Shown: piece after piece, positions 37,601 to 47,619 of the stretch
How the letters are laid out: each line of letters begins with the position of its first letter
Numbering within the stretch: position 1 is the first letter of the stretch
Translations under genes and position numbers: made by a program
NCBI GenBank assembly: GCA_903813345.2
Contig: CAIIXF020000011.1
Span: 25,536,166-25,600,165, forward strand
Direction of reading: 5' to 3'
Origin: Owenia fusiformis
Taxonomy: Eukaryota; Annelida; Polychaeta; Sabellida; Oweniidae
DNA length: 64,000 bases
The notes under the pieces: model-generated
Seen by the model: only the letters and a program-made list of their open reading frames with translations
What the model was told of the DNA's origin: nothing
Databases searched by the model: none

Positions 37601-39020
37601 GCCATATAAGGAAATCAAATAATCCGAACCGGACTACAGACCCACATTTGAGGTCTTGGGGGTACAAATGTTGATGGATGAGAAAATCTACTTGGAGTTT
37701 ATCTTAGCTATTACATACACATTAAGCTGAATACATGAACCTTCAGAAATAAACTTTTCAAGTGGTGCATGTCTGAACTCTGAACACCATATAAGGAAAT
37801 CGAACAATCCAAACCAGACTGGGGAGTCGGGGACCCACATTTGAGATCTCGGGGGTACAAATGGCGATAGGTGAGAAAATATACTAGGAGTTATGCTTAG
37901 CTAATACACACATACTAAGCTGATTATATGAACCTTCAGAAATAAACTTTTCAAGTGGTGTCTGAACACCATTTAAGGAAATCGAACAATCCAAACCAGA
38001 TTACATGGATTAGGGACCCACATTTGAGGTCTCAGGGGTAAAACTGGCGATGGATCAGAAAATATACCAGGAGTTATGCTTAGCTATTTAACACACATTA
38101 AGATGAATATATGAACCTTTAGAAATAATCTTTCATATGGTGTATAAACACCATATAATGAAATCGAACTATCCGAATTGGACTAGGGACCCACATTTGA
38201 GGTCTCGTGGGGTACAAATGGCCATGGATGAGAAAATCTACCAGGAGTTATGCTTAGCTATTTAACACACATTAAGCTGAATATATGAACCTTCAGAAAT
38301 AATCTTTCATATGGTGTATAAACACCATATAAGGAAATCGAACTATCCGAATTGGACTAGGGACTCACATTTGAGATCTCAGGGGTAAAACTGGCGATGG
38401 ATCAGAAAATCTACCAGGAGTTATGCTTAGCTATTTAACACACATTAAGCTGAATATATGATTGAACCTTCAGAAATAATCTTTCATATGGTGTATAAAC
38501 ACCATATAATAAAATCGAACTATCCGAATTGGACTAGGGGTCGACCCACATTTGAGGTCTCGGGGGGTACAAATGGCCATGGATGAGAAAATCTACCAGG
38601 AGTTATGCTCAGATATTACACACACATTAGCTGAATATATGAACCTTCAGAAATAATCTTTCATATGGTGTATAAACACCATATAATGAAATCGAACTAT
38701 CCGAACTGGACTTGGGACCCACATTTGAGGTCTCGGGGGTACAAATGGCTATGGATGAGAAAATCTATCAGGAGTTATGCTTAGCTATTTAACACACATT
38801 AAGCTGAATATATGAACCTTCGGAAATAATCGTTCATATGGTGTCTAAACACCATATAAGGAAATCGAACAATTGGAACTGGACTAGGGACCCACATTTG
38901 AGGTCTCGGGGGGTACAAATGGCGATGGATGAGAAAATCTACCAGGAGTTATGCTTAGATATTACACACACATTGACCTGTATTCATGAACCCTCAGAAA
39001 TAAGCTTTTCACAACTTTTC
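37601..39020. repeat. Eight-copy satellite, 173-185-bp period
   Basis: ACCATATAAGGAAATCGAAC-type starts occur at 37601, 37786, 37968, 38150, 38324, 38501, 38678 and 38851. Shared blocks are GACCCACATTTGAGGTCTC, GGGGTACAAATGG and GAACCTTCAGAAATAA. The periods vary and most are not multiples of three, so the two plus-strand open frames at its edges (37384-37674 and 38838-39074) are not a repeat protein. Confidence 0.92.
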
Positions 39021-39029
39021 CTCAAAATC

Positions 39030-40407
39030 CCTTATCTAGAGACGCTGAAAACTAACAATTTGAACTGCAAATGACACCAAAATCCACCAACACTTTGGTT
39101 GATAATTCCGTCAAAATTTGATGAATAATTTTCAAAGTTGCTCAAATGTACACCTGTTATGTGCTCCAAATGTGTACCAAAGAAAAAATTTCTAACCTTC
39201 TAGCAAAGTACTGGAAATTAAGAAGACGCTGGGTCTCAGGAAAAGCACCTGTTTTTATTCATCAAAGTTTGAGAGTCTCGATCAGTAAGAAATCGCAATA
39301 TTTATGGATCCTTTTTCATACCACGTCAAAGCTGTGAATCTCAGGATTCCAGTGGCATTCCTCGTTTTAAACTTACCTTAATAATACCGAAGATTGTCCA
39401 TGAAACGTGCAAAAAGGCTGCATTGTCGTGACCCGTTCAGACACTGCAGCGCGTTCCTCTATCCTGTTAGTTCAAGGTCAAAACGTTGCTATAGTGACGT
39501 TATAGTACGCGCGCGCTAAACCCGGGTATCTTGGAATGAAGGTGCAAAACGAATTTTGCGCAAAAATAAAAAATTGAAAAAATGATCGGGCATCAAACTT
39601 GAGGGTTGTGTCATGTGGGCAACATGGTGGTCGAAGGATTTCCCGGGAGTAATTGTACCCCTGATTTTGAATTTATAGTCGGTTTTAATTTCAGAAAATA
39701 ACGACATTTCGACGTTTTCATTGTTGGAAAATATCGAGTTTCGATCCTGGGAGCCAATCCTCCTTGAGCTTACTCAGAACTCAACTCTTGGCTAAATTTG
39801 CAGAGTATCCGAGAGAACATACGACGCATATAGCAGTTCAAGTAAGTTTAGTATTTTTACCATAAACTTAGGCCAGAGTGCATGTTCGGAATTACGGAGT
39901 CAACCGTCAACGTTTCTTTCGAAACAAACTTTCGGGACAAAATAAAACCAACCAAAAGTTGTCACGAGCTAGGCTAAATTCTTATCGTATCCTACCGACC
40001 ACAGGCCTGTCAACTTGGGAACACCTAACATGAGTGACTTGGAAATGTTGAACACCTCCCCTCAAAATGTGGACACCTTGGTCCAAATCTGAACACCTTG
40101 ATCCAAATTTTGAAAACCTTGGTTTAAATTTTATAACATCTTGCCAAATTTTGAACACCTCAAATTTTTCGCGCTCGCTACGCTCGCGTTTCAAACATTC
40201 ATCAACGAGGGGGGCTTAGCTTGTATGTATCCAACAGACCGAATATAATAATATTCGGCATGATTGATATATTTCCTGTGGAAATCGCGGTGATATTTTT
40301 TGCACATTAATTTCTCGTTTATTACAAGAATGTTCACCTTGAAAATTGGTGAATATGTTGAAGAGATGTTCATCTTAAACCTCTAGAAGCAAAAATATTT
40401 GTATAAG
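39030..40407. other. Gene-free stretch with a small minisatellite
   Basis: At about 40005-40170 a ~27-base unit (GAACACCTTGATCCAAATTTT) repeats five or six times and is followed by the near-palindrome GCGCTCGCTACGCTCGCG. CAAGGAGGATTGGCTCCCAG occurs inverted at 39746-39766. A CpG-rich patch lies at 39420-39530. No gene supported. Confidence 0.5.
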
Positions 40408-40415
40408 GCGGGTAC

Positions 40416-41051
40416 TAGTGCCTTACGGTAATGCCGGGTTGTCGGCAGCGGCAGTAGATACTCTCAATTGCCGGTAATAAAATCCATTGCCGATAATCGC
40501 CATGCTGCTGCAACATGATGATTGGCATTGCGATCCATTGTCAAATTTACGAAACAATGTTCGTTTAAGAATATTTTATCAATCATGTATATTTCAATCT
40601 CCACATTTGAAGAGCTAATCTGTCAATCAACTGCAAAGGATTCGTAAAAGGCGGGAGGATAAGCAAAACCCCACCCACTTCTGTCAATCATCTCCCATGC
40701 CGCGAGATTAACAAATCACGTGACGTGATATTTCGGTGAAGTAAAAACAAAAACAAATAGTTTGATCAATTTTGATCGAATTCACTCTATATTATAATTC
40801 AAAGACTTCCTAACAATACACAATCACACACGAGATACACGATGATACAATATATCCACTGTAGTTGATGTGAGCGGGAAATCAAGCTGAGAAATCGGCT
40901 TCGTTAATGATTTTTCGAAATATTTTAGTTTCACTCTCAGGTTTTTCCCCGGGATTTTAGGAACATTATCAGTATCAACGATTATCGGTAACGGTAAGGT
41001 AATGGAGGTGAAATTTACCGGCAGTGAGATCCATTACCGTTGCAAGCACTA
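40416..41051. mobile_element. 636-bp non-autonomous hAT element
   Basis: An exact 8-bp duplication GCGGGTAC flanks it (40408-40415 and 41052-41059). The ends TAGTGCCTTACGGTAATG and, inverted, TAGTGCTTGCAACGGTAATG are hAT-like. Subterminal GGTAATG/CCGGTAA motifs are scattered at both ends. The interior carries the palindrome-like ATCACGTGACGTGAT (40715-40729). No transposase frame. Confidence 0.92.
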
Positions 41052-41278
41052 GCGGGTACAAGTTGATATAAAATAATGAAATGTTCAGACTCACCAAAAC
41101 TTCAGGATGTGTTCATAAGTAGATCGCGAAATCAATGTCAAGGACGTTTGAGTTCACGAGATCCAAACGAGATATGCAAATTTTTGAACTTTGACAACAC
41201 ATGACCACTTGATTACCTCGGCCTTCTTCATGAATATTTCCGCTCTATTTACTATAAATGAAGAAAATTAAAATCAAA

Positions 41279-42093
41279 TTTTTTATTCTGTGAATCAGTT
41301 CATATGGTTGGAATAAGGAAAGAATGTGATTTAACCACGTGTCTACTTACTAGCTTGTTCTATGTCATCCATCGGACTAGGTTACATCGTGGAACGCAGC
41401 CAAACACGACAATGAAGCCAGTATTCTGAGGTTATAAAATCTAAATCTAAATAATTTCCCATTTGCAGCCCCTTGGAGATTTCCGGAATTGAACAAAGTA
41501 GCGAACGTTGCGATCTTTCAACTTTAGTTCGTTCTTTTTCACCACCTTATGTGTACTGTTTTTATTTAGGAGGCGGTCTTATTTGAATGCATCATTTCAG
41601 GTCTTTATGAATCAATAGATCAATAAACAGCTTTAAAAATACAATTTAGCAGTTTCTTTCATTGCGTACTGCGCCTGTTAGGCACGAAATACAATTTAGC
41701 AGTTTCGTTCGTTGCGTAATTGGGCCTTCTATAATCAGTAGCAAATGCTCGGAAAACATTTTCCAAAATATTTACTTTCGTTTTCCTTGAAGACATGGTT
41801 GGATGACACGTCATTGACACGTGATTAAGTCACATGATCGGTACAGTAACTAGTCACATGATCAGACATAATCACGTGTCAGTCACGTGAGCTTGCAAAA
41901 TGGACGATCTAAATTTCCAAAAATTCGGCTAAGATCAAGATAGATATGCTGTTGCCTTCAGTGTCCTGTTCGGCTGCGTTCCACGATGTAACCTAGTCCG
42001 ATGGATGACATAGAACAAGCCGGTAAGTAGACACGTGGTTACATCACATTCTTTCGTTATTTCAACCATATGAACTGATTGCCAGAATAAAAA
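41279..42093. repeat. Inverted duplication with ~125-bp arms
   Basis: 41279-41403 and 41969-42093 are inverted copies at roughly 93-95% identity. Each, read outward, contains GACATAGAACAAGC followed by a good donor (GTAAGTAGACACGTGG). The spacer holds a direct pair of CAATTTAGCAGTTTC near 41642 and 41693 and an E-box cluster. It may be a bidirectional promoter with duplicated leader exons, or an element; I see no coding exon attached. Confidence 0.85.
41815..41889. promoter_or_regulatory. Cluster of five E-boxes, CACGTG and CACATG
   Basis: CACGTG at 41818, 41873 and 41884 and TCACATGATC at 41830 and 41854, all within 75 bases. TGACACGTGATTA and TAATCACGTGTCA form an inverted pair. Such sites are bound by bHLH-zip factors of the MYC/USF/MiT-TFE class. 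Placement at the centre of the inverted duplication suggests promoter function. Confidence 0.5.
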
Positions 42094-42445
42094 AAATGAG
42101 TGTAATCGGGATAATGATAATAAATGACTAGATCTAATAAATTCCCGCACAAATGGAATTTATCAATACGCTTCCGTAATGTTGCTCCGTCCGCTCCACG
42201 TGTTATTTGTTTACAAATAGACTGACGTCACTGGCTAAATCTCGTTTATCGTGAGAATTGGCATTGCCAAAATGGCTTGACCTAATCAATGGCTAAGCGT
42301 CTGTACATTTTATGAATATCTTCAGTAAGAGGACAATATACGAAAAAATAATATTGTAAGTTCTTTATAAGGTAATCATTTTATCATTAAACAAACTTAT
42401 TTGTAACATTTATACAACACCACATTTTACAATAGGTGACTTACA

Positions 42446-43826
42446 GTCTGAATATTTATTCAGACGAAGGATACAGTCTAGGGGCTTAGGTACGAAAAAT
42501 TTCGAACGGAATGCGTAAAATATACGTAATTCGCGTGAAAAGTCTGAACGAAATGCGTACGTTTTTTTTCGGCGTTCGTATTTTTACTGTGTAGACGAAC
42601 TTTTTTAGAAATTTTTCTACACAAATATTTTTGCTTGAAAATTACCAGGTAAAATGCGTATTTGCGTGACATTTTCTGTTACGCAAATACGCATTTTACC
42701 TGGTAATTTTAAATGACCTACCTCGATACATTCCAGAGTGTTTTTTTAGAATTCTTTTTATGTTGTTAGATCACCAATTGTATGGGTTTATCGGCAGAAC
42801 GAAGAGATTTTAGTTTTTACATCGGAAATATGTCAGCAATTTTCAAAATGTCGGAAGGGGAATTCCCCAGGGATTTCCCTTATGACTGGTGCATGCCCAC
42901 AGGGAAAGGTATACAACATGTATAGATACACCAACTGAAAAATCAAATAAAAAATTCCTTGTCATCTCAAAACAACAATGAAGTACATCATTTGAAAGAC
43001 AATTGGTAAAGCAATACAAAAATATACATTCTGATGCGATCAGACTCATACAAGACGAGAGTTCGAGAAGGATAATTTTTTGTGCAATTTTCGTAAAAAA
43101 CTTATTTCAGTGTTATTTAGATACAATGAATAATGTAGGTTATCGTTGTTTTACGATGTTTACTTACCTATTTTTATAATATTTGTTGATCGATAGATGC
43201 TTTATAATATGCTGTCCTGTTATAGTTCAACATGTGTCACCATCTGTGTTGCGTTTTAGTAATATACTTAGAAATGAAATTTTATAAAAAAATTTAACTC
43301 AACATGTTAGAAATAGACACGACTTCACTGAACGAAAATTGCTGTAAGGCATGGCGGTGTCTTGGTATAGACACTGCGGCAAGTAGAATGAATAATCAAA
43401 AATTGTTGAATGTAGTCCCCCTTTTCTTTTCTTTTTTGAAAAATAACACTATCATGGTGTTAGAACACAAGTTTCTCAATCTCATTGTATTTCTGTGCTT
43501 ATAATCTATCTAATGAGGTGCTACATTTTGAATACTATATATTTCCTGGCATTTTTTGGGGCCTTGATCAATTCCTTTTTACTTTTCTTTGCTTATTGAC
43601 TCGAGGCTTGCTTTATTGACTTCTTTTTCCTTCTAGACGAATTCCTGTGGTGTTTGCTGGGAACTGAATGGAGGAATTTGACGGTTGAAATAAGTTAAAT
43701 ATTACACGCAAATATTGCTATAAAAAACGCACATTAATGCAAATTAATTTTAACATATGTGGGCTATAGTCTGAATATTTTCATTCCAAATTTCAAAAAA
43801 AATTCAGACTAGAGGATATAGTATAG
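42446..43826. mobile_element. Diverged, interrupted relative of the 6754 foldback element
   Basis: 42770-42900 matches the inner arm and core of the 545-bp element (GGGTTTATCGGCAGAACRAAG, then GGGGAATTCCCC in place of GGGGATTCCCC). 43669-43730 matches 7048-7108 almost base for base. About 0.77 kb of unrelated sequence separates the two. Outer limits are uncertain; TCTGAATA/TTCAGAC hairpins at 42446 and 43772 may mark them. Confidence 0.5.
42638..42710. repeat. Perfect 30-bp-arm hairpin
   Basis: 42638-42667 and 42681-42710 are exact inverted repeats (AAAATTACCAGGTAAAATGC... and its complement). Pairing extends three bases further with one mismatch, leaving a loop of about seven bases. Confidence 0.95.
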
Positions 43827-43922
43827 CTTCATACCTGCAAATGATGGACAAATCCCTACCAAATCGAACAAATGTTTTCATGAATCGCCGTGTTTGTGAT
43901 CCAAGGAGGATTAGCCTTTCCC

Positions 43923-43946
43923 AATGGCCATGATATCATGGCCATT
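43923..43946. repeat. 24-bp perfect palindrome
   Basis: AATGGCCATGAT followed directly by its reverse complement. It lies right after a GGAGGATTAGC element-end motif (about 43898). It may be the fused ends of a MITE or a homodimeric protein site. Confidence 0.85.
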
Positions 43947-44650
43947 ACGCATACCTATATTTATAATGACGCAGCAGCAAACTGTGATAAACTATGCACC
44001 TACCCTATCTTTGAATACTCCGATATCACTCTGCTACGTGTTTAGTGAAGTAATTTGGTAGTCTATTTCATGAGTAATTAGGTGATTTGTGTCAAAAATT
44101 TGGAACTAATTTTGACATTTAAAATCCTCTTTATGTGCATGCGCGGTATCGCAGGGCCCGTATCGCATGTCAAACTTTTAACTAATCAAAATCATTATTT
44201 CAATATGTTGGCGTTGTTTCTGGTGTCACATTTACAACCGCTTTACTCCCAGACAAAGATACCTTTCTCCTAGGCATTTCTAAAAATGTTTGCGGCAAAA
44301 CTTTTTTCTAAGCACGAAAGAATATGATATCTCGCTACACGTTTGGTAGCTTTAGCGAAATCTTATTATAGTAATTTCGTTTCTTGGTGTTCATATGGAT
44401 TTGCCTAACGACCAGAGGAATGAGTTCAACGAAGTTGAAATTGCTTGGACATTATACTTATAGAACAAAGGATTTACGATAATTAAGAACTCAAGAATTT
44501 CAACTGTATAAATGAGACAGGAAAGAAGTGGGCTGCTCAAATAAAGGGTAGGTCTCTAACTAACATCATAATTTTAACATTAATGAGTGCCGAATTCTGC
44601 GACAATCTATTCAATGGTATGCGACTAGGACTAGGGACATCTTGAAGTCT

Positions 44651-44777
44651 AAGGAGGATTGACTCCCAGAATGCAACATCAGTTAACCTTAATTACTTGT
44701 GACAGGTTTCAAAATGGCGGAACAGCATTTTGAAAGCTGGCATGTGTCATGTTGCATTCTGGGAACCAATGCTCATT
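44651..44777. mobile_element. 127-bp MITE, GGAGGATTGACTCCCAGAATG family
   Basis: The left AAGGAGGATTGACTCCCAGA and, inverted at the right, AATGAGCATTGGTTCCCAGA continue together into ATGCAACAT, a TIR of about 29 bases. Lone ends of the same family stand at 31161, 39746 and 43898. Confidence 0.75.
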
Positions 44778-44904
44778 GCGACGTAATCGGGCTCCAAAAT
44801 CTCCTCAACATTTGAGTCGGCATTAACATGTTCAAATTTTTAAGTTCTTATTTGTCATTATAGACACAAATTCCACCATATCAGGACTTATGCACCATTC
44901 AAAA

Positions 44905-45060
44905 GTTTGCGTGAGACCCCCCCCCCACGCGGGGAGGGTAAGGAATTTGATCCACAATATTGCCCCCCAGGGGTAGGAATTTGACGAAGATTGTCATCCA
45001 GGGGGTGGGGAATTAGATTTACATGTGCCCAGGAATGGGGATTTTTGACTGAATCTGAGT
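44905..45060. repeat. G-rich minisatellite
   Basis: About four units of roughly 35 bases containing CCAGGGG..GGGAATTTGA follow a C10-11 run. A short ATC microsatellite follows at 45070. Confidence 0.6.
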
Positions 45061-45216
45061 TTACATGATCATCATCATCATCAGTTTAAATGATTAAAAC
45101 TTTACCTCGTGAAAGTCGTCCTCGCCAAAAACGATGTTCTTCTATTCTTAAGAATGCGCGAAGACTTCATTCAATTATTAAACAGATTTTATAAAGAAAT
45201 AACAGCAAATCAACTC

Positions 45217-45762
45217 TTAACATAGTAAATATGAGCAATCAAAATTGCATATAAAAGTGGGGTCAATTTTTAGTGAATAAAATTTCCCGCGAAAACGCGC
45301 CATATATTCGTTGTCAATTGCTATTATCAAGTGAAATCTCTTCAAATGGAACATTATGTTTGTTGTCAGACCTGTATAATAGAGTTTCATTTTGCACATA
45401 GTGTTCTTAGTGCCCTTTTCATGCAAGACTGCCTTAACATAAATTAGATGCCCAAAGTGGCTCCAAACGAAAGATTTACGAGATTCTCTCGATATCGAGT
45501 GGAATTCCGAGGGCAAACGAAGGTGACAAGCAAGATACGTTGAACTATACGACTGTCTGTCATCTCTAAGCTCTGAGTTTTTCCCTTCCTTTGGGTAAGT
45601 AAGAAGGGACTTCCGGTCAAAAAACGATACACCGATATTCAATTTATGTATCGATACAGCTCGTATCGGAGGTGAATTGCTCCAGAACTCGAGCGCTCCT
45701 GGTATCCCTAGTTCGTGCGTACAACCACAATCTAAAGTGGTAGTAGGATTCGATAACAACAT
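45217..45762 (-). CDS. BED-type zinc-finger ORF, possibly decayed
   Basis: An open frame of 181 codons. Residues about 97-144 read as a BED finger: KSFVWSHFGH, then TMCKMKLYYTGLTTNIMFHL and KRFH, giving the aromatic pair W100/F103, Cys123 and His139/His144. The second zinc-binding Cys, expected at 126, is Lys, so metal binding is probably lost. BED fingers occur in hAT transposases and in ZBED/DREF-type host proteins; no transposase catalytic region follows before the stop. The N-terminal 95 residues match nothing I know. It could be a first exon of a larger gene, a hAT remnant, or a captured finger. Confidence 0.4.
   Translation of the reverse strand: MLLSNPTTTLDCGCTHELGIPGALEFWSNSPPIRAVSIHKLNIGVSFFDRKSLLTYPKEGKNSELRDDRQSYSSTYLACHLRLPSEFHSISRESRKSFVWSHFGHLIYVKAVLHEKGTKNTMCKMKLYYTGLTTNIMFHLKRFHLIIAIDNEYMARFRGKFYSLKIDPTFICNFDCSYLLC
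45649..45656. promoter_or_regulatory. DRE-like TATCGATA
   Basis: The palindrome TATCGATA is the binding site of DREF/ZBED1, itself a BED-finger protein. It lies inside the N-terminal part of the BED ORF. Chance occurrence in AT-rich DNA is quite possible. Confidence 0.25.
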
Positions 45763-46234
45763 TGGAAAATGCTTGATTTTATATTACATGTAATTCGTAG
45801 GATGAATACTACTTACTATGCTCAACCCAAAGAATACCACTGTTTCTACAGTCCTGCTACGCCATCCTAAGTAATAACTACTGTAGTCATAAAATGAACT
45901 TCCGAACATGAGTAAAGTATTTAGTACTGGCAGGGTTTGAAAATTATTCAAGCATGTCATACTAATGTAAAAGAATGTATGGAAGAATGTTTTGATATTT
46001 AAAAAACAAGAAAAATTCAAATTCAGAAAATGTCCAGAAATTTTTTTCACTGAATTTCCTTGTTTATTATACATTTTACTAAACAAATCTTCTCATCAGC
46101 CTTTTCTAGGCACAAAAGTGCACTCTTTGTGCAAAACTGGATGATGTAGACAATGTGGGGAAGGAGTGATTCCTGTTTGAAAAATAACGTGACTCAATTG
46201 AGGAATATAGCAAAATTCTGAACATGCACCCTGG

Positions 46235-46506
46235 CCTTTAAAGGGATCAATTATGTTCATATTTGGTATGTGAATACTCATAAGCATGGCACATTGTCTA
46301 ATAACATTTTTTGGTAGAAGGCAGCCATTTTGAAAAATGGCCACCATTTTAATGTTTTTTACTATAACCAGAAAAGTAGTGGAGCGATTCTGTTCTTATT
46401 TGGTATATGAATACTATAAGCATGGCATTGGCACACTGTCTAATGACACTTTTGGTAGAAGGTGCCCATTTTGAAAAATGGCCGCCTTTTTTACCTTTTT
46501 TACTAT
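46235..46506. repeat. Inverted copies of the 135-bp repeat, left part
   Basis: Two units in reverse orientation to 33580-34350, sharing TTTGGTATGTGAATACT, ATAAGCATGGCA, TTTTTTGGTAGAAGG and GCCATTTTGAAAAATGGCC. The copy is split by the 871-bp MITE; the remainder resumes at 47380-47450. Confidence 0.85.
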
Positions 46507-46507
46507 A

Positions 46508-47378
46508 CTCCTCAAAAAAAGTTAAGGACCTCATAGGTTTACATGTTAACCCCCATATTTGTTTAACGACTGTTTTCTAAGCGGGGAACAAAAGAAATCC
46601 CAATAAAGAGAATAAATCTGTATCTTGATTCTATTCCCTATAAAGTCCGCAACGTTTCAGTGTTATATCTCCATTACATTGGGTCAACATTTGATGTCAA
46701 AATTGATGAATTTCATGAAATGTAACAAAAATGGCAGATCCCATGTTAAACAAATGGGGAATGGTGGCTTAGGGGCATCTCAGATTTTGGAATATCTATT
46801 CAGCAAAACATTTATTAAAAATACTTTCTAAGTAGAAAATTGAATGATTTTACATGCTAAATGTCTTTTATGTTGTTAAAATTAACGATACGGAGCGTTA
46901 AAGTAATTTTGACCACCTCACTTTCAACCACCTGTGTTATTTCAATAAGAGGTTCATTAAAAAATTATTGAATTTGAAACCATTAACTTTTGTAAAGCCT
47001 GGACAATTAAATCATATTTTTGTTGAGTAGACAATTTAGCAAATTTAATTATCTCTTACAATATCAATTTTGAGAGCAATCGGATGGATGGACCGTTCCT
47101 CATATGACTTATGGCAACCCAACCATTCCCCATTTGTTTAACATGGGATCTGCCATTTTTGTTAAATTTCATGAAATTCATCAATTTTAACATAAAATTT
47201 TGACCCAATGTAATGGAGATATAAAATTGAAACGTTGCGGATTATAGTGAATAGAATCAAGATACAGATTTATTTTCTTTATTGGGAATTCTTTTGTTCC
47301 CCGCTTAAAAAACAGTCGTTAAACAAATATGGGGGTTAACATGTAAACCTAAGAGGTCCTTAACTTTTTTTTGAGGAG
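46508..47378. mobile_element. 871-bp mariner-type MITE with ~265-bp TIRs
   Basis: The left CTCCTCAAAAAAAGTTAAGG and the inverted right end CTCCTCAAAAAAAAGTTAAG begin arms of about 265 bases at roughly 95% identity. TA flanks both ends (46506-46507, 47379-47380). The interior has no transposase. High arm identity suggests a fairly young insertion, and it sits inside an older repeat copy. Confidence 0.92.
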
Positions 47379-47619
47379 TATATATCATATTTGATATGTG
47401 AATACTCATAAGCATGGTACACTGTCTTAAAACATTTGACATGTAACAACCATTCAACAAATGACCTTGGGTGGATTGTTGGTTATATAACGCAATGCAG
47501 TAAAATGAAATATTGTGTTTGGATTGGCTTGAATCGGACACACCATGTCTAGCTTTGTGTGATTGATATGCATTCAATCTGCACTACCAGTAGGCCATTG
47601 CTGTGTTTATCTTCTGTTC

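Noticed and set aside
37384-39074. Repeat protein encoded by the 173-185-bp satellite
   Set aside because: Unit lengths are mostly not multiples of three and the frames open only at the array edges.
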